Shown here: positions 29,828 to 39,730 of the stretch, piece after piece | Layout of the letters: every line of letters begins with the position of its first letter | How positions within the stretch are numbered: position 1 is the first letter of the stretch | Source of the DNA: Stenotrophomonas maltophilia | GTDB lineage: Bacteria > Pseudomonadota > Gammaproteobacteria > Xanthomonadales > Xanthomonadaceae | DNA length: 64,000 bases | Reading direction: 5' to 3' | Assembly (NCBI RefSeq): GCF_006974125.1 | Contig: NZ_CP037858.1 | Location: 4,340,001 to 4,404,000, forward strand | Translations under genes and position numbers: made by a program | Notes under the pieces: model-generated | What the model was told of the DNA's origin: nothing | What the model saw: only the letters and a program-made list of their open reading frames with translations | Database searches by the model: none

Positions 29828-31150
29828 ATGGGTACGCTGCGGGTCTGGATGAATGGTGTGGAGGTCGCACGTTGGGATGATGTCCGGAACGGGTCATCCC
29901 GGTTGTCGTACGTCAGCCAGTGGATCAGCTCGCCCCAATCCCGGCCGTTGTCGCTCTCGCTACCCCTGCTCCCAGATGGCGAGAGCCATCGGGGCAACGT
30001 CGTCAACGACTACTTCGATAACCTTCTTCCCGATAACGTCACCATACGCAACCGGATCCGCGACCGGTTTGCCACGCGCGGTAGCGATACGTTCGATCTT
30101 CTTGAAGCCATTGGACGAGATTGTGTTGGCGCAGTGCAGCTGTTGCCGCCTGCGTATCCACCCGAAGACGTCCAGCAGATTACGTGCGAGGTGTTGGATG
30201 AAGCAGGTGTCGCTACGATCCTGCGTCAGGTAACGACAGGGAACCTGCCTGGCGCACCCAGCCGTGATGACGCATTCCGTATTTCCATCGCCGGTGCGCA
30301 GGAAAAAACCGGTCTTCTGCTGCATGCTGGCCAATGGTGCATTCCTACCGGCAGCACACCGTCCACGCACATCTTCAAGCTGCCGCTTGGCATCGTTGGC
30401 AACATGCGCGCAGACATGCATCAGTCCGTGGAGAATGAATGGCTGTGCATGCATCTGCTTTCCGCCTTTGATATCCCCGTGGCCGAGACGCAGATGGGTC
30501 GCTTCGACGACCAACGTGCCCTCATTGTCGAGCGGTTTGACCGTCGCCTGTCTGTCGACCGCCGGTGGTGGCTGCGACTGCCACAGGAAGACATGTGCCA
30601 GGTCTTTGGTCTGCCGGCTGCCAGAAAGTATGAATCCGATGGCGGCCCGGGCATCGTTCCGATCATGGATCTGCTTCGACAGTCCGAACACCCCGAGGAT
30701 CGCGCGATCTTCTTCAAGACGCAGATTCTTTTCTGGATGCTGGCCGCAACCGACGGTCATGCCAAGAATTTCAGTGTTCACCTGGAAGCCGGTGGACGCT
30801 TCCGCCTGACGCCCGTCTACGACGTACTGTCGGTATATCCCATCCTCGGCAGGGGACCCAATCAACTCGATCCACGAAATGCACAGCTCGCCATGGCCGT
30901 ACATGGCAAGAACCGCCACCGGAAACTGCACCTTGTGCAACGGCGGCACTGGAATGAAACCGCGCGCGCCTGCGGCGTTGCCGATGGTGCAGAACCATGG
31001 ATCAAGACATTGATCGCGGCCGTCGAACCCGCCATCCAGCAGGTCACCCGTCAGCTCCCGGATGATTTCCCCTCAACCGTGTCCGAACCGATTTTCGACG
31101 GACTTCGTGCTGCGGCAGCACGCCTTTCCAGCATGGCCCCCGAGGCCTGA
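29828..31150 (+). CDS. hipA: HipA-type serine/threonine kinase toxin
   Basis: 440 residues, close to E. coli HipA. SIAGAQEKTGLLLHAG near residue 154 is the autophosphorylated P-loop (Ser at its start). AATDGHAKNFSVHL near residue 305 holds the catalytic Asp and Asn, and LTPVYDVLS near residue 328 the metal-binding Asp. The known E. coli enzyme phosphorylates glutamyl-tRNA synthetase and causes growth arrest; the target here is unproven. GGAG ten bases before the ATG overlaps the end of hipB. The segment is visibly less GC-rich than its neighbours, in line with horizontal acquisition. Confidence 0.94.
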   Translation: MGTLRVWMNGVEVARWDDVRNGSSRLSYVSQWISSPQSRPLSLSLPLLPDGESHRGNVVNDYFDNLLPDNVTIRNRIRDRFATRGSDTFDLLEAIGRDCVGAVQLLPPAYPPEDVQQITCEVLDEAGVATILRQVTTGNLPGAPSRDDAFRISIAGAQEKTGLLLHAGQWCIPTGSTPSTHIFKLPLGIVGNMRADMHQSVENEWLCMHLLSAFDIPVAETQMGRFDDQRALIVERFDRRLSVDRRWWLRLPQEDMCQVFGLPAARKYESDGGPGIVPIMDLLRQSEHPEDRAIFFKTQILFWMLAATDGHAKNFSVHLEAGGRFRLTPVYDVLSVYPILGRGPNQLDPRNAQLAMAVHGKNRHRKLHLVQRRHWNETARACGVADGAEPWIKTLIAAVEPAIQQVTRQLPDDFPSTVSEPIFDGLRAAAARLSSMAPEA

Positions 31151-31765
31151 TCACCCCAACCGCCACAGCAGCAAGCGGTTGTTGGCCGGCATCGCCACGT
31201 CGCGCAGGCGGGTGAAGCCGTTGTCCTCGGCCAGCGCCTGCACAGCTTCCACGTCGCGGATGCCGCTGCGCGGGTCACGCGCCTTCAGCCAGGCATCGAA
31301 CTGCGCGTTGCTGTCGCTGGTGTAGCGGCCGCCGTAGTTGAACGGGCCGTAGACCGCCAGCAGCGCGCCGTGGCGCAGCAGCGGCGGCAGCGCGGCGAAC
31401 AACGCCTGCACGTGCTCCCAGCCCATGATGTGCAGGGTATTGGCAGTGAACGCCGCATCGAAGGTGCTGCCCTCGGGCAGGGTCAGGCCCGGTGCCGGCG
31501 GCAGTTCCACCTGCAGCGCCACGGGCGGCAACAGGTTGAGCAGCGCCGCCTCCGCGCGCCAGGCCTCGATGCCGGGCAGGTGGTCCGGGTGGTCGCTGGG
31601 CTGCCAGCGCAGCCACGGCCAGCGCTCGGCGAAGAAGGCCGCGTGCTGGCCGGTGCCGCTGCCGATTTCCAGCAGCCGATGACGGTCGCCCATCCACGGG
31701 TCGAGTGCGGCGGCGATCGGTTCGCGGTTGCGCTCGCAGGCTTCTGAATACGGCTTGCTCGACAT
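31151..31765 (-). CDS. DUF938 SAM-dependent methyltransferase
   Basis: 204 residues. LLEIGSGTGQHAAFFAERWPWLRWQPSD is motif I with the SAM-binding loop; FDAAFTANTLHIMGWEHV and YGPFNYGGRYTSDSNAQFDAWL are DUF938 signatures. The substrate is unknown. It converges directly on hipA: its stop codon begins on the base after the hipA stop, so no terminator fits between them. Confidence 0.93.
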   Translation of the reverse strand: MSSKPYSEACERNREPIAAALDPWMGDRHRLLEIGSGTGQHAAFFAERWPWLRWQPSDHPDHLPGIEAWRAEAALLNLLPPVALQVELPPAPGLTLPEGSTFDAAFTANTLHIMGWEHVQALFAALPPLLRHGALLAVYGPFNYGGRYTSDSNAQFDAWLKARDPRSGIRDVEAVQALAEDNGFTRLRDVAMPANNRLLLWRLG

Positions 31766-31901
31766 CAGGACGGGGTCCAGGCGGGGTCGGCCCCATTGTG
31801 CACGAGGGGGTGTTGCTCGGCAGGGCTGCGCCCTGCACCTGCTTCAAGCCACAGCAACGGCAACAGCCACGTCAAATTCAAAAGCGGGCTTTCCGTGGGA
31901 T

Positions 31902-32003
31902 GGCGGGGTGGGTCCGGTTGAGGGGGACGCTGCAAGTACGTCCATGTAAGCTCGGTCGCCGCATCCATGCGGCTCACGCCCCCTCAACCGGACCCACCCC
32001 GCC
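31902..32003 (-). repeat. Long-stem element, copy C
   Basis: Arms 31902-31926 and 31979-32003 are perfect 25-base complements around a 52-base interior. The inner hairpin is GCCGCAT-CC-ATGCGGC (31958-31973). The interior aligns with copy A in the same orientation, with numerous substitutions, while both sets of arms stay perfectly paired despite differing in sequence. Confidence 0.9.
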
Positions 32004-32050
32004 TTCGACAGACCTCCGCGATCTGTCGGAACGGCGTACGGCCTTGGTGG

Positions 32051-32120
32051 GTGCCGACCGTTGGTCGGCACGGATGAGTTCATTCGATATCCGACAGATG
32101 TGCCGACCAACGGTCGGCAC
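32051..32120. repeat. Mirrored hairpin pair
   Basis: GTGCCGACCGTTGGTCGGCA (from 32051) and GTGCCGACCAACGGTCGGCA (from 32100), each 21 bases with the final C, are hairpins and exact reverse complements of one another. Nearby, CGACAGA...TCTGTCG (about 32005-32027) forms another dyad. They lie between long-stem copies C and D. Confidence 0.75.
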
Positions 32121-32152
32121 CCACCAACAGCCACCGGCCAGCTGTCAGAGGT

Positions 32153-32250
32153 GGGGCGGTGTGGGTGGGCAGGACCGTTGGCGCCATGGATGGCGCCATC
32201 GAGCCCCCAGGGACGGGTTTACGGCGTGTCCTGCCCACCCACACCGCCCC
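32153..32250 (+). repeat. Long-stem element, copy D
   Basis: Arms 32153-32175 and 32228-32250 are perfect 23-base complements. Interior of 52 bases identical to copy B. Relative to B the arms differ at one position on each side (T:A at 24748/24817 in B is G:C at 32167/32236 in D), a compensated pair change. Confidence 0.92.
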
Positions 32251-32466
32251 GCCATCCCACGGAATGCCGCTCTCGCTCTCGCTCTGGCTCTGGCTTTGGC
32301 CGTTGCCGTTGCATTGAGCAGGTGCAGGGCTGCAAGCCCTGCCGAAACCCTCCCCAACCATGACTGCAGTCACTTGCCCGAAGCCGCCGCGCTGGCGAAA
32401 GTCGAGGAGTTGACGTGATCGGTCCGGCCCGTTGCCAACCGCACGCAAGCGAGAGAGAGAAACGCT

Positions 32467-34098
32467 GTGCAACGACGTGAGTTCCTGGCTTTTTCCGGTC
32501 TGGGCCTGGCGGGCCTGCTGCTGCCGCATTCCCGTGCCATCGCTGCCGAGCAGCTGCTGGCGCCGGTTGATACCGCCCAGCGCAGACGCCTGGCGGACGT
32601 GGCGCTCGCCGCCGCACGCACGGCCAAGGCCAGCTACTGCGATGTCCGCATCGGCCGCTATCTCAACCAGTCGGTCATCACCCGCGAACACCAGGTCGGC
32701 AATGTGACCAACCGCGAATCGTCCGGTGTGGGCGTGCGGGTGATCGTCAACGGCGCCTGGGGCTTCGCTGCAACCCATCAGCAGACCGAGGCCGCCGTGC
32801 GCGCCGCGGTCGAGCAGGCCGTCGCGATCGCGCGCGCCAACGCCGGCATCCAGACCCGGCCGGTGCAGCTGGCACCGACGCCTTCGGTCGGCGAGGTACG
32901 CTGGCAGACGCCGGTGCGCCGCAATGCGATGGCAGTGCCGATCCAGGACAAGGTCGAGCTGCTGCTGGCACTCAATGCCGCCGCGCTGAATGCGGGCGCC
33001 GACTACATCAATTCCACCCTGTTCCTGGTCAACGAACAGAAGTACTTCGCGTCCAGCGACGGCTCGTTCATCGACCAGGACATCCACCGCATCTGGTTGC
33101 CGTTCACCGCCACCGCCATCGACAAGGCCAGCGGCAGGTTCCGCACCCGTGCCGGCCTGTCGTCGCCGATGGGCATGGGCTATGAGTTCCTTGATGGCGA
33201 TGCACGCGGCAAGGTGCAGCTGCCCGGTGGCATCACCGCCTACCGCGATTCCTACGACCCGGTCGAGGACGCCATCGCCGCCGCCCGCCACGCCCGCGAG
33301 AAACTGAAGGCGCCGTCGGTGAAGCCCGGCAAGTACGACCTGGTGCTGGACCCGTCCAACCTGTTCCTGACCATCCACGAGAACGTCGGCCACCCGCTGG
33401 AGCTGGACCGCGTGCTCGGCTACGAGGCCAACTACGCCGGCACCAGCTTCGCTACGCTGGACAAGCGCGATGCCGGCTTCCGCTGGGGCAGCGACATCGT
33501 CACCTTCTTCGCCGACAAGACCCAGCCGGGCAGCCTCGGTGCGGTCGGCTACGACGATGAAGGGGTGAAGACCCAGCGCTGGGACCTGGTGCGCGACGGC
33601 GTGCTGGTCGATTACCAGGCCACCCGCGATGAAGCACACATCCTCGGCCGCGATGCATCGCATGGCTGCAGCTATGCCGATTCGTGGTCCAGCGTGCAGT
33701 TCCAGCGCATGGCCAATGTCTCGCTGGCACCGGGCAAGCAGCCACTCAGCGTCGAAGACATGATCAAGGACGTGGAGAACGGCATCTACATCCACGGCCG
33801 GGGCTCGTACTCGATCGACCAGCAGCGCTACAACGCGCAGTTTGGTGGCCAGCTGTACTACCAGATCAAGGACGGAAAGATCGCCGGCATGGTCGAGGAT
33901 GCGGCCTACCAGATCCGTACGCCGGAGTTCTGGAACGCCTGCTCCGCCATCTGCGACGAGCGTGACTTCCGTCTCGGCGGTTCGTTCTTCGACGGCAAGG
34001 GCCAGCCCGGCCAGGTCTCGGCGGTCTCGCACGGTTCGTCCACCACCCGCTTCAACGGCATCAACATCATCAACACCGCGCGCAGTCTCGGCGCTTGA
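32467..34098 (+). CDS. Exported TldD/PmbA family metalloprotease, paralog 1
   Basis: 543 residues from a GTG after a GAGAGAGAGAAA ribosome site. The N-terminus MQRREFLAFSGLGLAGLLLPHSRAIAA is a Tat signal, unlike ordinary cytoplasmic TldD. HENVGHPLELDR near residue 304 is the HExxxH zinc motif of TldD; SSGVGVRVIVNGAWGFAAT and GGSFFDGKGQPGQVSAVSHG are further family signatures. TldD acts with TldE as a peptidase on unfolded peptides. Genes for a second TldD and a TldE follow directly, so a periplasmic TldD/TldE complex is likely. Confidence 0.92.
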   Translation: MQRREFLAFSGLGLAGLLLPHSRAIAAEQLLAPVDTAQRRRLADVALAAARTAKASYCDVRIGRYLNQSVITREHQVGNVTNRESSGVGVRVIVNGAWGFAATHQQTEAAVRAAVEQAVAIARANAGIQTRPVQLAPTPSVGEVRWQTPVRRNAMAVPIQDKVELLLALNAAALNAGADYINSTLFLVNEQKYFASSDGSFIDQDIHRIWLPFTATAIDKASGRFRTRAGLSSPMGMGYEFLDGDARGKVQLPGGITAYRDSYDPVEDAIAAARHAREKLKAPSVKPGKYDLVLDPSNLFLTIHENVGHPLELDRVLGYEANYAGTSFATLDKRDAGFRWGSDIVTFFADKTQPGSLGAVGYDDEGVKTQRWDLVRDGVLVDYQATRDEAHILGRDASHGCSYADSWSSVQFQRMANVSLAPGKQPLSVEDMIKDVENGIYIHGRGSYSIDQQRYNAQFGGQLYYQIKDGKIAGMVEDAAYQIRTPEFWNACSAICDERDFRLGGSFFDGKGQPGQVSAVSHGSSTTRFNGINIINTARSLGA

Positions 34099-34128
34099 GC
34101 CACCCATCCTTCGACATGGAGAGCAGCC

Positions 34129-35763
34129 TTGCAAAGACGTGACTTCCTGGCCCTGACCGGGCTTACCGCGGGCGGGCTGATCGTGCCCTCCTTCTTCGGC
34201 AAGGTGATCGCCGCCGAGCAGCTGCAGTCCAGCCTCGACCCGGCGCTGAAGAAGCGCCTGGCCGACGCCGCCCTGCAGGCCGCACGCAGCGCTGGCGCCA
34301 CCTACTGCGACGTGCGCATCGGCCGCTACCTGCGGCAGTTCGTGATCACCCGCGAGGACAAGGTGCAGAACGTGGTGAACACCGAGTCCACCGGCGTGGG
34401 CATCCGTGTGATCGTCAACGGTGCGTGGGGCTTCGCCGCCACCAACGCGTTGGGCACTGCCGATGTGGCCAAGGCCGCACAGCAGGCGGCAGCAATCGCC
34501 AAGGCCAACGCCGGCGTGCAGACCGCGCCGGTGCAGCTGGCCAAGGCGCCAGGCGTGGGCGAGGTGAGCTGGCGCACGCCGATCCGCAAGAACGCGATGG
34601 AGGTGCCGATCAAGGACAAGGTCGGCCTGCTGCTGGACGTCAACGCTGCGGCGATGGGTGCCGGTGCCAGCTTCGTCAATTCGATGCTGTTCCTGGTCAA
34701 CGAGCAGAAGTACTTCGCCTCCACGGACGGTTCCTACATCGACCAGGACGTGCACCGCATCTGGGCCCCGATGACGGTCACCGCCATCGACAAGTCCAGC
34801 GGCAAGTTCCGTACCCGTTCGGGCCTGTCCTCGCCGATGGGCCTGGGCTACGAGTACCTGGATGGCGCCGCCGCCGGCAAGGTGGTCGGCCCCAATGGCG
34901 TGGTCAATTACAGCTCCTCCTACGACATGAAGGAGGACGCCATCGCCGCCGCCAGGCAGGCGCAGGAGAAGCTGAAGGCGCCGTCGGTGAAGCCAGGCAA
35001 GTACGACCTGGTGCTGGACCCGTCACACACCTGGCTGACCATCCACGAGTCGATCGGCCACCCGCTGGAACTGGACCGCGTGCTCGGCTACGAAGCCAAC
35101 TACGCCGGTACCAGCTTCGCCACCCTGGACAAGCGCGAGCAGCATTTCCAGTACGGCAGCGAGCTGGTCAACATCTTCGCCGACAAGACCCAGCCGGGCA
35201 GCCTCGGCGCGGTGGCGTACGACGATGAAGGCGTGAAGTGCAAGCGCTGGGATCTGATCAGCAACGGCAAGCTGGTGGACTACCAGACCATCCGCGACCA
35301 GGCCCACATCCTCGGCAAGACCGAGTCCGACGGTTGCTGCTATGCCGATTCGTGGTCCAGCGTGCAGTTCCAGCGCATGGCCAACGTGTCGATGGCGCCG
35401 GGCAAGAAGCCACTGAGCGTGCCGGACCTGATCAAGGACGTGGAGAACGGCATCTACATCATCGGTGATGGTTCGTTCTCGATCGACCAGCAGCGCTACA
35501 ACGCGCAGTTTGGCGGCCAGCTGTTCTACGAGATCAAGAACGGCCAGATCACCCGCATGCTGGAAGACGTGGCCTACCAGATCCGCACGCCGGAGTTCTG
35601 GAACGCCTGCACCGCCGTGGCCGACGAGCGCGACTACCGCCTGGGCGGTTCGTTCTTCGACGGCAAGGGCCAGCCGGGGCAGGTCTCGGCGGTCTCGCAC
35701 GGCTCGTCCACCGCGCGCTTCAACGGCATCAACGTCATCAACACCGCACGCAGCCTCGGCTGA
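34129..35763 (+). CDS. Exported TldD/PmbA family metalloprotease, paralog 2
   Basis: 544 residues from a TTG at 34129, fixed by GGAGA six bases upstream and by the homologous start of paralog 1. Tat signal MQRRDFLALTGLTAGGLIVPSFFGKVIAA. The zinc motif HESIGHPLELDR lies near residue 306. The two paralogs align end to end and clearly share ancestry by tandem duplication; both keep the metal ligands, so neither looks like a decoy. The gap to paralog 1 is 30 bases and to the TldE gene 21 bases. Confidence 0.92.
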   Translation: MQRRDFLALTGLTAGGLIVPSFFGKVIAAEQLQSSLDPALKKRLADAALQAARSAGATYCDVRIGRYLRQFVITREDKVQNVVNTESTGVGIRVIVNGAWGFAATNALGTADVAKAAQQAAAIAKANAGVQTAPVQLAKAPGVGEVSWRTPIRKNAMEVPIKDKVGLLLDVNAAAMGAGASFVNSMLFLVNEQKYFASTDGSYIDQDVHRIWAPMTVTAIDKSSGKFRTRSGLSSPMGLGYEYLDGAAAGKVVGPNGVVNYSSSYDMKEDAIAAARQAQEKLKAPSVKPGKYDLVLDPSHTWLTIHESIGHPLELDRVLGYEANYAGTSFATLDKREQHFQYGSELVNIFADKTQPGSLGAVAYDDEGVKCKRWDLISNGKLVDYQTIRDQAHILGKTESDGCCYADSWSSVQFQRMANVSMAPGKKPLSVPDLIKDVENGIYIIGDGSFSIDQQRYNAQFGGQLFYEIKNGQITRMLEDVAYQIRTPEFWNACTAVADERDYRLGGSFFDGKGQPGQVSAVSHGSSTARFNGINVINTARSLG

Positions 35764-35784
35764 TCGGTCAGGAGCCCTTACACC

Positions 35785-37119
35785 ATGAGTATCTTCACCG
35801 AAGCCCAGGCCAAGGCCATCCTCGACAAGGTCATCGCCCTGTCCAAGGCCGATGAGTGCACCGCCGTGCTGGCTGGCGCGATCAGCGGCAACATCCGTTT
35901 CGCGCTGAACAATGTCTCCACCAGCGGCATCGTCGACAACACCGAACTGGCGGTCACCGTCGCCTTCGGCAAGCGCGTGGGCACCGCCTCGATCAACGAG
36001 TTCGACGATGCCGCGCTGGAGCGCGTGGTACGCCGCGCCGAAGACCTGGCCCGCCTGGCCCCGGAGAACCCGGAGTTCATGCCGGCCATCGGCAAGCAGA
36101 GCTACCGCGCCAGCCCGACCTTCAGCGAATCCACCGCCGCGATCGATCCGGCCTTCCGTGCCAAGGTTGCCGCCGATTCGATCGCCCCGTGCCGTGGCCA
36201 TGGCCTGATCGCTGCCGGCTTCCTCGAAGACGGCCAGGGCTTCCAGGCCACCGCCAACAGCAACGGCAACTTCGCCTACCAGCGCACCACCAACTTCGAT
36301 TACACCTGTACCGTGCGCACTGAAGATGGCCGTGGTTCGGGCTGGGTCGGCCGCAACCTGAAGGATGCGGCCGACTTCAAGGCCGACCAGGACATCCGCA
36401 TCGCCATGCGCAAGGCCACCGAATCGGCCGAAGCCAAGGCGCTGGAGCCGGGCAAGTACACGGTCATCCTGGAGCCGGCCGCGGCGGCGGGCCTGATCAG
36501 CTTCATGATGAACTTCTTCAGCGCACGCTCGGCCGATGAAGGCCGCAGCTTCCTGTCCAAGAAGGGCGGCGGCAACAAGCTGGGCGATCAGGTCTACGAC
36601 CCGCGCGTGACCATGATCGCCGACCCGTGGCATCCGGATGCACCGGTGCTGCCGTGGGACAACGAGGGCCTGCCGCGCGAGCGCATCGCCATCATCGAGA
36701 ACGGCAAGATCGCCAACCTGGACTACTCGCGCTTCTGGGCACAGAAGCAGGGCAAGACCGCCAAGGCCTCGCCGGGCAACCTGCTGATGAGCGGTGGCGA
36801 CAAGAGCACCGCCGAGCTGGTGCGCGGCACCCAGAAGGGCATCCTGGTCACCCGCACCTGGTACATCCGCATGGTCGATCCGCAGACCGTGCTGCTGACC
36901 GGCCTGACCCGCGACGGCACCTTCTACATCGAGAACGGCCAGATCAAGCATCCGGTGAAGAACTTCCGCTTCAACGAATCGCCGGTGATCATGCTCAACA
37001 ACATCGAAGAGCTGGGCAAGCCGGTGCGCGTGGCCGGTGATGAATCCAGCTACGTGATGATGATCCCGCCGATGAAGCTGCGCGATTTCACCTTCACCTC
37101 GCTGTCCGACGCTGTCTGA
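35785..37119 (+). CDS. TldE/PmbA family partner subunit
   Basis: 444 residues of the PmbA/TldE fold (GRGSGWVGRNLKD, EPGKYTVILEPAAAAGLISFMM, GGDKSTAELVRGTQKGILVTRTWYIRMVDPQTVLLTGLTRDGTFYIENG). No HExxxH motif, as expected for the non-catalytic TldE partner. No clear signal peptide at the N-terminus (MSIFTEAQAKAILDKVIAL), so export would need co-translocation with a Tat-bearing TldD, or the subunit stays cytoplasmic. AGGAG precedes the ATG. Its stop overlaps the next start by one base. Confidence 0.92.
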   Translation: MSIFTEAQAKAILDKVIALSKADECTAVLAGAISGNIRFALNNVSTSGIVDNTELAVTVAFGKRVGTASINEFDDAALERVVRRAEDLARLAPENPEFMPAIGKQSYRASPTFSESTAAIDPAFRAKVAADSIAPCRGHGLIAAGFLEDGQGFQATANSNGNFAYQRTTNFDYTCTVRTEDGRGSGWVGRNLKDAADFKADQDIRIAMRKATESAEAKALEPGKYTVILEPAAAAGLISFMMNFFSARSADEGRSFLSKKGGGNKLGDQVYDPRVTMIADPWHPDAPVLPWDNEGLPRERIAIIENGKIANLDYSRFWAQKQGKTAKASPGNLLMSGGDKSTAELVRGTQKGILVTRTWYIRMVDPQTVLLTGLTRDGTFYIENGQIKHPVKNFRFNESPVIMLNNIEELGKPVRVAGDESSYVMMIPPMKLRDFTFTSLSDAV

Positions 37120-37826
37120 TGGATCGCCGGGCCTGCCTGCGCTGGTTGGCCGCTGCCGCTTCGGCGGCGGCACTGCCGGCCTGGGCGCAGGCAGGCCCGC
37201 GCAGTTCGCGTTACGACTTCTGGTTCACCCGCCTGCAGTACGACTCCGGTGACTGGGACGTGGACGCGCGCATGCCGTCCAACCTGATCACCTCGCTGAT
37301 CGACTACACCTCGCTGCGCGTGGATCCGCAGGAGCACGTGGTGGCGCTGGCCGACCCGCGCATGCTGGAGGCGCCTTTCTGCTACCTGGCCGGGCATACG
37401 CTGGTGGAGTTCAACGCCGCCGAACGGCAGAACTTCGTGCGCTACGTGCGCAATGGCGGCTTCGTCTTCGTCGACGACTGCAACCATGACATCGACGGCC
37501 TGTTCGCCACCTCGTTCGAGGCGCAGATGGGCCGCCTGTTCGGCCCGAAGGCATTGCAGAAGCTGCCCAACAGCCACGCGCTGTACCGCAGCTTCTTCCG
37601 CTTCCCGGATGGCCCGCCCGCCACCAGCTTCGAACTCAACGGCTGGGGCGACGACCTGGTGCACGACTACCTGAAGGGCATCGAGGTCGGTGGCCGCCTG
37701 GGCCTGCTCTACAGCAACAAGGACTATGGCTGCGAGTGGGACTACGACTGGCGCAACAAGCGTTTCCTGGCCGAAGACAACACCCGCTTCGGCGTCAACA
37801 TCGTGATGTACGCGTTGAACAATTGA
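37119..37826 (+). CDS. DUF4159 domain protein with Tat-like signal
   Basis: 235 residues from MDRRACLRWLAAAASAAALPAWAQ, a twin-Arg-like signal peptide. The DUF4159 region includes YDFWFTRLQYDSGDWDVD, FCYLAGHTLVEFNAAERQNFVRYVRNGGFVFVDDCNHD and GLLYSNKDYGCEWDYDWRN. The fold is thought to be flavodoxin/GATase-like; no enzymatic role is established. The ATG overlaps the TldE stop (TGATG), linking the TldE and MoxR halves of the cluster in one operon. Confidence 0.9.
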   Translation: MDRRACLRWLAAAASAAALPAWAQAGPRSSRYDFWFTRLQYDSGDWDVDARMPSNLITSLIDYTSLRVDPQEHVVALADPRMLEAPFCYLAGHTLVEFNAAERQNFVRYVRNGGFVFVDDCNHDIDGLFATSFEAQMGRLFGPKALQKLPNSHALYRSFFRFPDGPPATSFELNGWGDDLVHDYLKGIEVGGRLGLLYSNKDYGCEWDYDWRNKRFLAEDNTRFGVNIVMYALNN

Positions 37827-37842
37827 TAGGACCTGCACGCCC

Positions 37843-38826
<984 letters not shown>

Positions 38827-38833
38827 TCCACGC

Positions 38834-39730
38834 GTGAACGCCGGTACCCCGCTGACCTTGCCACCGGAACTGCGTGCGCGCCTGCGCCTGCTGCGGTTGC
38901 GGCCGCGCCTGGCCAGCGGTGCCAGTGGCATCGGCCAGCACGCCAGCCGCAGCCGCGGTGCCGGTCTCGAATTCGCCCAGTACCGTGCCTACGAGCCCGG
39001 CGACGAACTGCGCCAGATCGACTGGAAGCTGTACGCCCGCTCGGACCGCTTCTTCGTGCGCGAGTCCGAACGCGAAAGCCCGATCACGGTCTGGCTGCTG
39101 CTCGACGCCACCGCTTCGGCCAACCAGGCGGATCGCGCGGCACCGCCGCGCACACGTCTGGACCATATGCGCGGCGTGGCCGCCTGCGTGGTTGAGCTAG
39201 CCCTGCAGCAGGGTGACCGTTTCGGCCTGCTGGCGATCAATGGCGATGGCCTGCAGCTGGTCCCCGCGGCGAACGGCGCACGCCAGCGTGATCGCGTGCA
39301 TCTGCAACTGCATGCCTTGCAGGCGCGCGGCGCCTGGCCTGCGGCCGATCGCCTTCGGCCGCTGTGGGAGCGCGTGCGCCCGGGCGACCTGTTGCTGGCG
39401 ATCGGCGACGGCTTCGACGATGCCGGCATCGTGCTGCTGGAACAACTGGCCAGCGCACGCCGCGAAGTGGCACTGCTGCAGATCCTGACCGCCGACGAGC
39501 GCGACTTCCCGTTCGACGCCGGCCATCGCTTCCGCGACCCGGAAACCGGCGAGGAACTGTTGGGCGACGGCGCGGCGATCCGCGCCGACTACCTGCAGCG
39601 CTTCGCTGATGCACGCAGCGCATTGCATGCGCGCCTGCAGGCCAGCGGCATCGCCAGTGCCACCGGCTGGCTCGACCAGCCTCTGGACCAGGCGCTGCAG
39701 GCGCTGTTCGGCCGTGGGGGCGGTGCATGA
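38834..39730 (+). CDS. DUF58 domain protein
   Basis: 298 residues from a GTG seven bases after the moxR stop. The DUF58 core GLEFAQYRAYEPGDELRQIDWKLYARSDRFFVRE lies at residues 37-70. A vWA-like MIDAS variant follows, WLLLDATASANQADR (D-x-T-x-S). DUF58 proteins accompany MoxR ATPases and probably bridge to membrane components. The stop overlaps the next start by four bases (ATGA). Confidence 0.94.
   Translation: MNAGTPLTLPPELRARLRLLRLRPRLASGASGIGQHASRSRGAGLEFAQYRAYEPGDELRQIDWKLYARSDRFFVRESERESPITVWLLLDATASANQADRAAPPRTRLDHMRGVAACVVELALQQGDRFGLLAINGDGLQLVPAANGARQRDRVHLQLHALQARGAWPAADRLRPLWERVRPGDLLLAIGDGFDDAGIVLLEQLASARREVALLQILTADERDFPFDAGHRFRDPETGEELLGDGAAIRADYLQRFADARSALHARLQASGIASATGWLDQPLDQALQALFGRGGGA

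Larger units (their letters stand above)
31766..32466. other. Gene-free 701-base gap made of palindromic elements and the tldD leader
   Basis: Separates the divergent methyltransferase and TldD genes. It holds long-stem copies C (31902-32003) and D (32153-32250) in mirrored orientation, with paired hairpins between them. The outer flanks mirror each other: GCAGGGCTGC, CAACGGCAAC and CCGTGGGATGG on the left; CCATCCCACGG, GCTCTC/GGCTCT runs, GTTGCCGTTGC and GCAGGGCTGC on the right. The last 110 bases presumably carry the promoter of the large plus-strand cluster; TTGACG at about 32412 is a possible -35. Confidence 0.8.

Noticed and set aside
32080..34755. 891-codon minus-strand open frame across the TldD genes
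   Set aside because: Antisense to two clear TldD genes and to the palindromic gap; low-complexity His/Ala/Val composition.
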